Below, one piece after another: positions 11,830 to 24,399 of a stretch of 64,000 bases of DNA. Both the position numbers and the translations under genes were made by a program. The notes under the pieces are model-generated. The model was not told the origin of the DNA, ran no database searches, and saw only the letters and a list, made by a program, of their open reading frames with translations. The first letter of the stretch is position 1; every line of letters begins with the position of its first letter. The DNA lies in contig CM068367.1 in NCBI GenBank assembly GCA_034769895.1, positions 115,056,573 through 115,120,572 on the forward strand, given 5' to 3'. This DNA comes from Magicicada septendecula (Eukaryota > Arthropoda > Insecta > Hemiptera > Cicadidae).

Positions 11830-13010
11830 CGATTAGTAAGAACGATTTACATATTTCTCGTGTGTAATATATTAAATTACGTACGAAATCCTACTGACCC
11901 GGAAGAGGTGAAAACTGAAGTTCAGAAGACACAACCAACTACGTTTGTTTAAATCTAAAATTCGATAACATGTCGATGTTCTAGTTATTTAGGTACGAAT
12001 AAATGTTAACACACTTCAGATTGTCACCTTTCTAAACTATAAGAACATTCTGATATAGAAATATACATGTAAACAGTATCTACAGCAAATGTCTATAGAC
12101 TTGATTAATTGCGTCGCATTTTACTTGCACAAGAGTTAGGTTACATATCAATATATTAACAAGCTCACGTTTCAGTCATATGCGTATATTTCGGTTTTTA
12201 AGAGTTCTTCTTCTTCGTCTATCAGAGACTACGTGAATCACCTGTTGGGGTCCCAAAGGAATATATCAGCTTCACTACAGCTTCCTAAGTCTTTCTGTAC
12301 TTCTTTCGTATAAATGTCCTCTAGGGATGTTATCACCGTCCTGTAGGGTAAGACTAATGGTAGGAGTACTACCTTTGAGCCTCTGGTCCTGTTCTGGGTG
12401 TCATTCGGAGACCCACCTCCTATGTTCTTCCGTCCCTAGTGCCGTTTTGAAACTTTCCTCTTCCGCCTCCAGGACCGTTGACCATTTGACACCTTTAACC
12501 CTGGCCGGGCCCTTCATATTTCCCTCGAAAACCAAACAGCGTCGGGATCGATAAGACCAAGATTTGTTCAAGAGAGACCAGACAGGAAAGATTAAAGAAC
12601 AGGGTTCCACCCAAAACAGGTTGAAGCAAGGTGAGAATCGAGCTAGAGTACATCGGGAATGCTCCACCAGGTGTAGATCCCTAATGATGTTTTAAGAGTA
12701 TTATTTACATTTTTTCTCAAGTAAAATAAAGCTTTTAAGGCGCTTGATAATTATTTTGACACATTCTTACAGTAGGTAGATAGTATAATAATTTCGTAAT
12801 AGTTTATACGGACAGAGATAATTTATATTTCTAATCCCCATGGAAAACATCCAGTTAGTAAGCGCAAAAAACGTCTGCCAATAAACAAGGCTAAATTAAT
12901 ATTAGGTTCAATTATTCAATTGCGTACAAACTGAATTAAGTACAGAGGCATGTATTTTATTTTCGTCACACAATCCACAAAATGTATATATCTGTGTGTG
13001 TGTGATGCGG
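11830..13010. other. Non-coding stretch with an unrecognised GC-richer block (12230-12670)
   Basis: 12230-12670 is richer in G and C than its surroundings and is open in two overlapping frames (+ 12327-12554 and - 12401-12667). Neither translation shows a family motif I recognise. The opposed, overlapping frames suggest chance openness of a GC-rich repeat. The rest is AT-rich and stop-dense. Confidence 0.35.
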
Positions 13011-13015
13011 CTATA

Positions 13016-13016
<1 letters not shown>

Positions 13017-13069
<53 letters not shown>
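13017..13069. repeat. (CA)n microsatellite
   Basis: A nearly pure CA tract of about 26 units. Short ORFs across it encode only TH or VC dipeptides and are artefacts. Confidence 0.95.
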
Positions 13070-13070
<1 letters not shown>

Positions 13071-13353
13071 GTGACATTCGGCCTCGCATGCCACTTCAAG
13101 CCTTCACTTCCCGTTATATCCTCCTCAGCTACGTTAGGAACGCAAGACAGTAGTAGTGCTATACTGACTGCCTTTTACGACTGTACTTAACATTTTATAG
13201 TCACAGTGAAACGTGTGTGTGTCCTACTTCATTCCGGCTTGAATAAGACGAATCGGCTGAAACCCAAATCGTAAATCGCATTCTATTCCGCTTTCTGGAA
13301 AACACAACATCCGCTATAAACATCAGGGTGAAAACTTTGTCAAGGGCATATAT

Positions 13354-13381
13354 GTGTGAGTGTGTGTGTGTGTGTGTGTGT
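13354..13381. repeat. (GT)n microsatellite
   Basis: A GT/GA-GT tract of about 13 units, 300 bp from the (CA)n tract and of opposite strand composition. Confidence 0.85.
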
Positions 13382-14289
13382 AAGGGCGTACGCGAGTGCA
13401 CAGCTACTTAAACATACAGACACACCAGTGTGTGCAGTAATAAAATATGCCTGGGTTACGTATATCACTTTATATTTATTATTGTTTCGTGTCTAAGCCT
13501 AATGATCGGCTAACGCCATCTTCCTTCACACTGGCAAAGATCTGTAATTGATAATTACGTCGAACTTACTACTTGATATATCCGTATGTATTTCACTTAA
13601 TTAAAGTACAGTCGAACCTCATGTTTTCATCGAAAATTCCATGTTGATTTCATCTAAAAACTATTTTAAATACAGTATATGCGATTCTGTACTATGTATC
13701 TTAACGATTCTCTGTCGAAATATAGCTGTGTTCGGAGACTACTGAATATAATATGATTTGTTTTACTGTGCTGAGAGCTACAGTGTGCCTTATTATTTAA
13801 ATGTCATAATTCTAAATTTCAAATTATTCGGCATTTATTATGCATGTTAACAGTACGCAGAATTAGAGTGTTGCAACCTACCAAGACAACATTGTATTTA
13901 TTGTTTTTAATATCGATAAACTCCACTTCGGGTCGTGTTGCACAATTTATCTTTCCTCTTTTTCCAGTACGCTTTTCCTTTTTTACTTCTGTTGCTTCTC
14001 TCTTCTGTGATTACATCTCGTCTCCTTTTGTCTGTAGATCTTTTTCTCGTCTTGAATCCCTCTATTATTTTTGTGTACTTATTCCTGTCCTTAATTGTTT
14101 TTCGTCAATATTTGGGATCTGTTCAAAACCATACTCTACTCTTTACGCACTTTTAATTTTGTATTTGTGTTCCGTACATATTAAAATATCCGTTCCAGCC
14201 TTAATAAAATTTATTCTTCAGCCCATTTTGTTCTTCAGTCTTAATATTTTTTATAGTTGTATTATAAAAAATACTTTATAATAATTATA

Positions 14290-15115
14290 TTATACAGCCG
14301 TAATGTTACTTTACTTTAAAAGTCTCAAACATCTTAAAGATCATTCGAAATCTCCACGGTCAAAATTAAATAAGATTTTCGTTGCTCCAACGCGTTAAAA
14401 AACAAATTTAATGGCACGTCAGTTATGTTCTTTGGATAATTATAGCTGTGGCTAACGCATATTTATTTTTGCCCTTAATTTTATGGCTTCATTAACGGCA
14501 TCAACGGATATTTCGACATCACCTCGAATAATGATTAAGAAAGTGTCGAAAAATCAACTGTATTCTGTCTTATATACGTTAAAGGCAATGACACGGTTAG
14601 ACTTAAATTAACAAGATTTTCCATTTCTATACGCAGCAGTGTACTACAAATAACTTTTGTTTGGAAACTAATTTTATTGTTAACGACGGTCTCCTTGATC
14701 GTCGTATGGTACAGTGGAAAACAAAATACAACGCACTAATGAAGTCACTAAAAACCGGGTTTAATTATCACAATTAACAGTTTGTAATCAACAAGTTATT
14801 CAACAAGATTGTACTCATACAATAATTCAAATTAAGTTTGTTCACACGCAATAATAATATCAACTAACAGAGTCCCGCACAATAATCACTTTTCACTAAT
14901 AGCCACTTGAAGCGCAATGAGTAATCTCCCAAAGTAAAAAATGAAAACTAAGCGGCAGGTGTGGGCTGTTTATAGTCTGCAGAGTTCCATAATATAAGTT
15001 TATAAGGCCTTAACAAGCACTCGAAAATTCTAGAGGATACTTCAGCGCGGCGTTGGCAGAAACACACACCGGCAGGGCTAGTCGGGAAGCTCTGTAGAAC
15101 GATGAGAACGTCCCG
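14290..15115 (+). repeat. Dispersed repeat family B, fullest copy
   Basis: Its first half (about 14290-14640) is similar to 26375-26760: 'atgttactttactt', 'ttaatggcacgtcagttatg', 'tttggataattatagctgtg', 'gatatttcgacatcacctcg'. Its second half (14680-15115) matches 24950-25440: 'gacggtctc', 'acaaaataca', 'gaagtcacta', 'tagaggatactt', 'ggctagtcgggaa'. It is therefore one unit of 0.8 kb or more with partial copies elsewhere. It is non-coding and may be LTR-derived; no terminal features were confirmed. Confidence 0.65.
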
Positions 15116-15929
15116 CATTACGTAACACTATTTTCAAAACACGGTATTTACCAAAAACAGTTGTCCAAAGTTTACTGTAAACACGTTAACCGCAACTCAA
15201 TGATTACGCCATTGTGCACGTTTGTTCCTGTTATCAACCAATGAAGCAAAGTATACTGCAGGGCGGACATTTCAGCTTAAGTAGGTAAGTGGCCTGTGAC
15301 GAAACGTGTTTCCTAAAACTTTTGGTGTTCTTACGTGACTGTCCACGTCTTTGACAATGCGATAGAGTGTGTGACAAGAAATCACATTACCACAAAGTCG
15401 GACAAGTATTAACGACGCTAACAAACCGTATGCTAATATTTACAGCTTTCGGCGGTCGGGCTCGAAGTTGAAATTATTTTCTACTTAAGCCCTAACGACG
15501 GCGGTGTACATTTAGATGCAAATCCCTAGGCAAAATATACTTGCCTCTTCCTGAAACCCGGTGTTTTCAATTTAAGATAATCCTGCTCTTGTTAAATGCT
15601 TACAAACCGTCTTGTTCTTTGCGCACTGCTTACTCACGTAGTGCTTACACAGTGAACCGTGTTGTTCAGGAACGGCTTTCTTCTGAAATAATGTTACGAG
15701 CCACGAGAACACTATAAACAGCATCCTACTTCTAGCAGACTCAGCCAATGTGAAATACGACTTTTCACAGTATGACACAATGCCTTAATATTTAATTTAG
15801 CGCACGTAAGAAAATTATGCCTTAAAGTTTAACTAACCGCACGTAAGAAAATTAATAACATAAAGAGCAATAATGAAGCATATAAGTGAATATATTATAA
15901 TATGCCGAATATTCGGGGTCTCGAGTTCG

Positions 15930-18720
15930 GATTTATTATGCCCCAAGTTGCGGTGCCAATTTATAATATTCCAATTTATAAAAAGAGGCCCTTCGATGTC
16001 GCCTCTTATCGTTTTGTAAATGGTTTGAATTAAAATTGTTGACTTCGATTATTATTTTTATTTATTATTTGTTTTATTTATCTTGAATGGTTTATTTGTG
16101 GTTTGATTCGTAGCTTTTTTATAATTCGACGTTCTTCAATTGATGAGACGAATCGGCTAAGTTGACTTCTCACTGAAGGTAGATTTAACTTACTAGTGGT
16201 GTACTTACTTGGAGTGAAATCCTGTTAACTAAGCAGAGTTGAGATGGTAATTTAAATTTTAAGTAATTTAAACTATCTTAATTGCCGCTACCAATAGTAC
16301 CAACTGTTGCGAGCTGTCCAGCTAACCTGTAATTGTCTAGTCCACTGAAATAATTTTGTTAACTCTTTTATTGGGTAAAAAGTTGTTTATTGATTGATAA
16401 TGCTCATGAATTTACTTTAAAGAATAATTAAAGTTGACATTCTTGTCAATTTTTTACAATAATAATTGGCTTTATGAAAATCTTTTATCTCAGGGTTGGT
16501 TATTCTGACTTGTATTAATAACATAAAACGTTATTTTTTGGTTAAACGTTTATCTAAAGTGTAGGTCCTTTTAGACTACAAGAAAAAAAAAAAAACTGAA
16601 TCTTTATACTACTATAATCATCGGTAGTAGGAGAGTGATTACATTAATAAATAAAATACATCTTAACTAATAACATAAAAATTCACAGATACGTTGCGTC
16701 AACATTGGAGGTTAATTTGGCGTACTGAACTGTGGTCAGTGAACCTTAAAATTAATAATATTTTTTCAACAACATTTAAAATTATTAGTTTAATAAAATT
16801 ATGAAACTCTTTAGTGTTCATAGAAGATTCTCAGATTCTTCATATTGGATGAATTTGATTAGGTAAACAAATAACTCTGGTAAGCATGTTCGGCTTACTA
16901 TTAAATTATTTTAACTAGGGACAAATTGATTAATGCAATACTGTTTAACTCTTTCTTAAAGTTCATTATATATTATTTTATTTTATTATCTCTGATAATT
17001 AAAGTTTATCATGTCTGTGGGCAATCAATAAATTTATAATTAGCTTTCGTCACACTTCTGAAATTGTTGATATATTAATTGAAACAATAAGGTTCGTTGC
17101 ACCCTTAGTGTTCCTATGAAAATGTTTCCTTCATCACTTTTGATGAAGTTTATTAAATAAGTGAATAACTTTTATAAATAAAATCAACTTTCGCTAACTC
17201 CTTTAGCAATTAATGAATTAATTACATTGATAAGGTCCCATATTCCTTAGGTTTTCGTATCTAATTATCTTTCGATTTATTCGATACGTCTTATTAATTA
17301 TACTCAATAAAAAATTGTTTATTGTGGCAAGTCTTAATTGCTCTAAGTATAGTTCAATTGTCACTATACTTGCTTGTATTTCCTTTTTCGTAATTGCACT
17401 TTTCTTTTTTATTAATATTTAGTTCTCTTCCTATGCGCACATACTCCGCAAATAGACACTGATATAAGGTTAACTCAGCATTGTTTACTTTCGGCCTAAC
17501 CTAACTTTCACTTTTTTGAGGTTATCGATTTCCGTCAGCTGGTTGAGGCTATTTTCTTGGTCTCAGGAGTGGCGTGGCCTCTCCGTCGAAGTACTATGAT
17601 GAACTGTGTCCTCTTCGGTTTACGAATCTGGCATCTAATGCTCGATGCTGATCGCTGATTGGTTAATTTTCTTAATTTTCGTGACCCTTCGGTATATTTC
17701 GGCAAAATAGACGCCTTCAACGCGTCTTTTGACTGGTTTTGAGATTATAATAAATTGGTTTATATTATGACGCCCAAGGGCTGGCAAATGATTAAATCCT
17801 TATAATCAACATTATTCCCTTATCTTTGCTCTAATTAACAATTCGTTATTACCATTGCTCAGGATTCTCTGAGACGAATAATTTGGATCCCCACACCATA
17901 TGAGTTTGATCATTGTTAACAAAAATAAGTTTACTAATTTCTCTTATTAGCTTTTTATATACTATAATGTTTGTTTTAGTTATTTTGACTATTAAATTTC
18001 AATAAACAGTGAGTATTCCTCGCTAATAGCCGAGTATGAACTCTTTACAATCATTTATAAGGTTGTATTTTGATAAAAGTTGTCTTTGGCTGTTTAGGCC
18101 TAATTCAATATTAGTTACTATATCTTAATTACACTTTTCCATTATTATTCCTTACTTTTGCTGCAACCACATTACTCATAATCGTTGTCTACAACGTCTT
18201 ATCATCATTACAATATTACTCATGACATAAGAAAATACTTATTTCTAATTAACTTTACAAATAACTTGGCTTGGCATATTGGCCTATGATACTATCAATT
18301 AGTTTTACTTATTGTCTTTTAATAGTGGTTTCTTAACCATTTCTATTATGACACAATTACTCTGAAATGATCATTACAACTTCTGATCACCTCAGTTTTA
18401 GTTATTACATTACTCTTTTGTTCATTTTTAGTCTTTATAATCACCCCTAGTTTTGTACTCTAGTGTGTTACATGTATTACTTTCATTAGAAATTACATAA
18501 TTGTTTTTTAAGTCATTGCTTCTTACATAATTGGCTACTACAATAACTACACAGTTTGACAATGTTTTGGGCTGTACCTTGCTATTAACTTATCACTAGT
18601 TCTTGCATCTAGTGCTACATGACAAGTCCCCTTAATTTTCATTATTAAGACTCAATTTTATTTTACTAATTATTGGTTTATATTCTATTAGTGGTACTAT
18701 ATATTGTAACAGTACATATG
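15930..18720 (-). mobile_element. Long LTR-like block A (minus strand), left arm of a large inverted repeat
   Basis: Read on the minus strand, this block shares with the plus-strand block B: 'ccaattatgtaagaagcaatg' type landmarks near 18510-18547, 'ataggccaatatgcc' near 18285, GGCGTCTATTTTGCCGAA (about 17705), CCAATCAG (about 17655), CTATGCGCA (about 17430), TCTAAAAGGACCTAC (about 16575), and finally TGGCACCGCAACTTGGGG (15941-15958), which looks like a primer-binding site next to an LTR end. No coding frame is present. Interpretation as a long, diverged LTR plus leader is inference. Confidence 0.5.
15941..15958 (-). promoter_or_regulatory. Candidate reverse-transcription primer-binding site
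   Basis: On the minus strand TGGCACCGCAACTTGGGG begins with TGG, as a tRNA-CCA-binding PBS should, and resembles the 'TGGCGCC(G)AACGTGGGG' class of LTR retroelements. The equivalent place in block B (22110) reads TGGTACCATGCTGAGAATGC, a decayed version. Confidence 0.4.
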
Positions 18721-19138
18721 TCACCACATCCACCTAAGTACTGAAAATTAATTTAAAGGCCACCACTAGAAAAAATACATTAAAAGGTCTAGAATACCAC
18801 CAAGTATACTAAAGAAAAGTACCATAAGTTTGAATAAGTGAAGCATCATTGAAAGGAATTCACTAGTAAATGCACCAAGAAAGAAGAAAAGAAGAATAAA
18901 GACGAGACGACCGACATACTATACCCAATAGATCAGTGAGAAGGACACAACACAACAAAAGAAAAAAGAAAAATCAGTGAGAAGGACACAAGACAACAAA
19001 AGAAGAAAGAAGAGTCAGGGAGAAGGATACAACAAGGACAACTTCAAGAAAGAAGAAGGAAGAAACAGTGTGAAGAAGACAAGTGAAAACCTCATCATGT
19101 ATAAAATAAACAATAGTGAGGAGGAGATCAGTGAAGAA

Positions 19139-19172
19139 AGAAGAAAGAAGAAAGAAGAAAGAAGAAAGAAGA
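19139..19172 (+). repeat. Purine-only GAAGAAA-type low-complexity tract
   Basis: Repeated 'gaagaaa' units lie within a wider A/G-rich zone. The overlapping frame (18977-19210) encodes only K/E/R-rich low-complexity sequence and is not a gene. Confidence 0.8.
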
Positions 19173-20842
19173 TAACCAGACCAAACACAAGAATAAGGGA
19201 AGAAAATTGAAGTATAACAAACTAACATAAACATTGAAAGAATAATTGTATTAAGAAGAAGGAAGAAGTGTTAAATAATTATGTGATATAAATCCCTAAG
19301 CTGTATAGTAAAGTCAACACTGACAACAACTCATTTAATGAACACATTTATTGTTTATGTGAAACACATTATTGTAAATAAGGATTAAATATTGTAAATA
19401 AAGAGTCACAAGCAACCTGAATGAGGACAAGATGAGTTTATGATAGCTAAATGATGTGTAGTTATAGAATAAACAGAGGAATATGCAACCAAAATAGTGA
19501 ATGACCAATTGTACAGTGGGAATGATGTACATACAAACTCACTAATTAACAACAAATAAGATAATACAGGAGTAAACTAAATGTAAACTATTGATAACCA
19601 ATAACCAATGTACAAACATGAAACGAAAACCAGTCGAATAGACTAAGATAGAAATACACAGCCATAAACAACACACTAATGTTTACTGAACCTATGACAT
19701 AACCTAATCTGGGCATTCAGTTTCCAATAAAACTTGATAAAAAATGAATCAAAACAATGTTAGACCAAAATGTAATGAGCTAGGAAGTAAATAGAGCATA
19801 TAAGGAATGTTTTGTACACGATAGCTAATCGTATAACAGAATATAAAAGCTATATTTATGTAATACAAGTATGACCCAATGCTGGTAATGGCAAAGTGAC
19901 ACTATGCAACCAAAATTATGTAATAAACACATTGTACAAAGAAGGTAACCCAATTAATGATTTGATGTCAGACAGAATATCATTCATATGAGCAATTGCA
20001 ACCAAAATAACCATTTAAATCGTTTATATAAATGTAATTATAACTAAACCATTATGACAAGTAGCTGCAAGTAAAGTTTACAGCAACCAAACTTTGCTGA
20101 TAACAGAGTCAAATGCAGAGTGAACTGCATCACAATAACGATAAGGTCCTAGTGACTATTTCAGTTATCAATTAGAAAACAATACAACTAAAATGTCTAT
20201 GATATTAAGCATACTACCAAGTAACGCCATATAGGCATAACAAGCCTGATTCATAAGTGATAGTTAAGGCATTAAACAAATAATGTAGGGAAAAAGAACA
20301 CTGTCAGTAGTGACTTAACCCATCAATATTTAATTACAACATGTTAAAAGCTAATTAAATACTCTTATTACTGAGTAATAAGCAAAACAAAAATGTATGA
20401 CAATAAGTTTAAGTGTGAATCTATGAAAACGGACATAGTATTAATATTAGGACATAGTTTTAAGGGAAAATTGTACAGTAGCTTAAGAATGAGACATTAC
20501 AATAGAAAATAAAATAAAAACCATGAAATATTAATAATTAATGGTTTAACGGACAATAAGCATAAATGCTAAGTGCTAAGTCAGCTAACCCTAATCAGAA
20601 ATATATGATAAGGGGACTCAAATTAATCGTCTTTCAAAAACACGAACAATGAGAGTAAGCACAACATCCTCAGTACAATTATAAGAAAGATATTAGACTT
20701 TTAAAAATAATTGTATTGTGCTTAGCCCTTCCGCGTGGGCGTGTGAACCAGAATTTGTTAATCTTGTTCCCAAAGACTGACGCTTATGATAGCGTCTATT
20801 TTGACGAAGTCTACCGTAAATAAACGAATTGGAAAAAACTGA

Positions 20843-20880
20843 CCAATCAGAGCCTATAAAAAATCCGAAATTCATCATTC
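20843..20880 (+). promoter_or_regulatory. CCAAT/TATA promoter-like core of block B
   Basis: CCAATCAG at 20843 is followed by TATAAAAAA at 20855, and TTCATCATTCC about 20 bp further could be an initiator. Just upstream, GATAGCGTCTATTTTGACGA is conserved with block A on the other strand. Block A keeps CCAATCAG but has lost the TATA box. Conservation between the two blocks supports a real U3/R boundary, without proof of activity. Confidence 0.45.
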
Positions 20881-22639
20881 CATCCGAGGAACTACAGACA
20901 GTCTTTCAACAAGAACGAAGCGGACTGCACGCTCGCCGACGCCTCAGAAAAACGTGCATTTGACAGCAACACAGCGTCAACCATATTAACCTCAAAGTGA
21001 GACATAAATTACCTACATTGAAGAATCAGTGCAGTATATTTACAAGTGTACTCTATTCGGAGTTTATGCGCATAGGAGTGTGTGCAGTGTTGTGATCAAG
21101 TTTAAATAATTAATTAATTAATTTTAATTAATTAAGAAAGCGTTTATAATTAAAAAAGTGTAACCCTTCGAACGACGAGAGACGCAAGTATTCATAACCA
21201 CAAATATAATGTTATGATTAGTTTATAAGCATAATAACTGAACGCTAAAAGCGATAAAAAATTGAAATATAGAAACAATTAAATTCCCTATCCTTAACAG
21301 AAGGGAACTGATAAAATACAAATGAACAATGTTGAAATTGAACGTTCTGAGTAATGACAGTTTTAACTATTTGTATACAATAAATACCTAGGATAAGTAA
21401 AGACATTGTAACATCAATGAAGAGTATATGTGCTCTTATGATATCAGTAGACTAGAGTATGAAATATTTTGTTCCTAAATTCAATTAATAGTTTTCGCCG
21501 GAGTGCGATAACTATAATAAATAAATTACCATTACCTGAAATAGGAATATCCAATTTCACATATGATTATAGTACCTGATACTGGATTATCACAATTACT
21601 ATTAATTAATAATAAATAATTCACTACTTTTAACCAAATAAGGTTGCACTAAACAATATACAAAGGATGTGCCTAACTATGAACAGTAGTTCATATTTTA
21701 TCTTTTTTCATTAATAATCATTGAATTTTTATTTTATATGTTTGTTCTAGCCGTAGCTATTATTTCAAAGAAGTGTATTTTGCAGCCTAAAAGGACCTAC
21801 TACTTTTATTATTATAATCATTATTCAATTTTAAAGTCGAACATTACGACATAACCTATATGTTGGTCAAAACACATTGTATTACTAACCAGAGGCAGTC
21901 ATGCCAACTCGAGCTCATCATTTGTTTTAGAGTCAATGTTCACTTTTAAAATATTAATTGTTAACCAAAAAGAAGAGCAAAACGCCTTATTGTATTGAAT
22001 TTCACTGTGTGTTATTTGAATAAATTACCATTATTATTTTTTACCGGTGAAAGCGTTAACTTTTATTGTATCAGTAAAAATACAGCTTAGAGGAGAAAAA
22101 CGAGGCGGTTGGTACCATGCTGAGAATGCGAATTATTCAAATTGAATGATTCCATGTTTTGTTTACAACCGCTCAGATCAATATATTTACAATCTTATAC
22201 AATAATACTATACATGAGTTATTATGTGTACCATGTCTATGTTTGTGTATGTTAGTGTATAGGAAGAAACAACTGATCTCCTCACAACCGCTGATCAACA
22301 AAGTGTCAACGGAACGTCAAGTACATCCTAACAGTGAATATAATACATAAAATTAAACTATTTAACCAGACAGCTAATCCGACGAAAAAAGAGTAAGTAC
22401 CGACTTATTCAATCCTGGATTCAACAATAGGTTGAATTGAGGGGAATAAGTCATTAAACGGTAAAATAATAATAAAATTGATATTAAATAATAACGATTA
22501 GCCGAGAGCACGACCCATTAACAGTAAAAGAACCCTGAGACTACTATTCAATAATAATAATTAAATTATAAACTATAGACGGATACGCGTCAAGTTACAA
22601 TATTATTGATTCTACTGATATGAACCTCTTTCTATTATA

Positions 22640-23640
22640 TTGATATTCTTAATTGATATTTTTTAGATTGTTTATTGGGTAATTCCTATTCTGTCCATTT
22701 CAGTTTATTGATTTACACCAATCACAATATAAATCCTTCCTTGGTAGACTAGTCTTGGTACTGGTATGATCCTTATAACATCTAGTTTAATTACAATATA
22801 ACAGAATATGGATTGATAACATTTTTGTTATAAATGTTTTTCATTATACATGAAAAATGCTAGTTACTAGGTTATGTGTGTCCTATACAGGCTTGCAACA
22901 ATGAGTTCCATTTTGTGGCTTGTTTCTATACTTTTTTCACAATTATTTCATGTATTAATACTATTAATTATTATTTATTGTCTGGTATTTATTTTCCAGC
23001 TTCTTTTATATTATTTTTACAATAATCTTGGAGATTATCAGTTTTTCTGATATCTCTGTTTCTATACCATCTACATACATAGTAGATAAGATACAATGTT
23101 GTTGTTATCTTTTATATCTTATTAAATCATATTAGTACAAAGTTTTAATTTCACTCTCCTGGTCATTATATTTTTATTTTAAATTAAAGTTATTGTCAGA
23201 GTCACTTATAATAGGCTGTTAGTGGTGTGATGTCATTGTTAAATCATTAAATAGGATTAGTATTTTTCTTTGAAACTGCTTCCTTTTTCTCAATCATGAG
23301 TATTATTCCCTATTTTCTTTACTTGTTATTTTCTTTTCCTTGTCTATTAGTTCTCCTGGTTGAGTTAATTCAACCTTACCTATTTTAACTTAATCCATTA
23401 ACCTCCTTCAATTTATATTCCTTTGTTGTATGTTTTAGTTATTCTCTCACTGTCTGATCTATTGGGTATATTGTGTTAACGTTGGTCTTGTCTCTAGTCA
23501 GTTGCCTTCATTTCTTTCGCAGTTAATTATTTCTTAATGCTGATCTCTTTCTCCTTCTCTTTTAGTTTATTATTTAGTTTTCTTCCTCCTTTAAGTTCCA
23601 AGTTTAGTTGTTCTGATGGCCTTCTATGTATTATTACTGT
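22640..23640 (-). mobile_element. LTR-like block C, partial inverted copy of the start of block B
   Basis: On the minus strand, ATACCCAATAGATCAGACAG (about 23470 downward) and 'agacaagaccaacgtta' match 'agacgagacgaccgacat' plus ATACCCAATAGATCAGTGAG at 18905-18940 in block B. A purine-rich zone follows in both. It is a partial copy of the 5' part of the same repeat. Non-coding. Confidence 0.45.
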
Positions 23641-23649
23641 TGCTTATGA

Positions 23650-24260
23650 CGGTTGGTAATTTTGCAATGATATGTACCGTTAAAATATGAGAAATAAAAT
23701 CCTAGAAAGCTCATCGACCGATAATGTTTATAGCTCGGACAACTGATTAGACACTAAAGCTATGTGGTTAAAATGTTAGAGGGAGTAAAGGAAAAGAGGA
23801 TGGATGTTTTAAGATCGAGTGGTTGTAGAAACCGTTTGAAACTACACAGGGACTTAAAAAAAATGGCTATCGTTAGAAAACCTGGAGGCATCTCAACGTT
23901 ACCAATGGTTCAGCAACTTCATAATGAAGTTGGTAGAAGAAGATAATGAGTGACCTTGAGTCAAAAGGACAAAAGTAGTGAATTGGCTTAAGGAGGCGAG
24001 GTCATAAATTAAATGATAATTGAACATTTAACAGATCGTATCCAAAGTAAGTTACTCAGACGTGTTCATCTCGGTTAGATGCGTGTATTTCCAAATCCAC
24101 TCAAGACATGTTAACGACCCTTTTTTATTTAAAAGCTAAATACATAAGACATACTGTAAATCTAGTTAACATAGGAATTAACAAAAGAATCATTAGGATA
24201 ATTTTTCAAAAACTTTACTTTATAAACAACATATGTTTCGTCTTTTAAAAACCTAATAAA
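23650..24260. other. No recognisable feature; one short ORF
   Basis: A 60-codon frame at 23764-23946 (begins MVKMLEGVKEKRMDVLRSSG) has no motif I recognise. The rest is stop-dense and AT-rich. Confidence 0.3.
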
Positions 24261-24269
24261 TATTACAAA

Positions 24270-24399
24270 CAGAAATAACAGTGTTGCACAGCACTATAGA
24301 ATGTTTTCCGATATATCCGATCTGATGATGAGCTGTGAAGCTTGAAAGCGTTAATCGGAAAAAATATTTCCATAGTGGTGTGCAACAGTGTTATTTCTG
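24270..24399 (+). repeat. Solo Penelope-type terminal unit: inverted arms around a hammerhead
   Basis: The arms 'cagaaataacagtgttgcac' and, on the other strand, 'cagaaataacactgttgcac' run inward from both ends for about 40 bp and enclose a hammerhead-like core (24315-24360). The core and right arm ('catagtggtgtgcaacagtg') are the same as in the terminal repeats of PLE-2 at 50.7 and 55.35 kb. This is therefore a detached, self-contained member of that family. Confidence 0.7.
24315..24360 (+). ncRNA. Hammerhead ribozyme motif, type I, minimal stem III
   Basis: Stem I is TCCGAT/ATCGGA (6 bp). The conserved CTGATGA is followed by stem II GAGCT-GTGA-AGCTT (5 bp with GNRA-like loop), then GAAA, a very short stem III (GCGT), and the TA cleavage dinucleotide. 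All core positions (CUGANGA, GAAA, UH) are present. Penelope-like elements are known to carry type I hammerheads with such short stem III. Whether this copy is active is unknown. Confidence 0.7.

Larger units (their letters stand above)
18720..22140 (+). mobile_element. Long LTR-like block B (plus strand), right arm of the inverted repeat
   Basis: Blocks A and B pair in inverse orientation with a nearly constant coordinate sum (about 38.4-38.5 kb), centred near 19.25 kb. Block B begins with a purine-rich zone (18840-19280) and continues through AT-rich DNA with repeated 'gcaaccaaaat' words. It then has the promoter-like core at 20843-20880, AGTTTATGCGCATAGGAG at 21060, GCCTAAAAGGACCTACTAC at 21787 preceded by TTTTGCAG (acceptor-like), and a PBS-like TGGTACCATGC at 22110. 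No protein is encoded. A long LTR of unknown superfamily is the best guess. Confidence 0.5.

Noticed and set aside
12908..13190. Short ORFs across the CA tract
   Set aside because: They encode only TH, HT or VC dipeptide runs from a microsatellite.
13844..14281. 145-residue hydrophobic ORF resembling a membrane protein
   Set aside because: T-rich DNA automatically yields F/L/S/I-rich frames; no initiation context, no family motif, and two overlapping frames are open.
15278..15312. Hammerhead motif at GACGAAACGTG
   Set aside because: A GAAAC element is present but no CUGANGA lies at the required distance, and no stem II forms.
18977..19210. K/E/R-rich 77-residue protein
   Set aside because: It lies in a purine-only low-complexity tract within an LTR-like repeat, and has no homologous motif.
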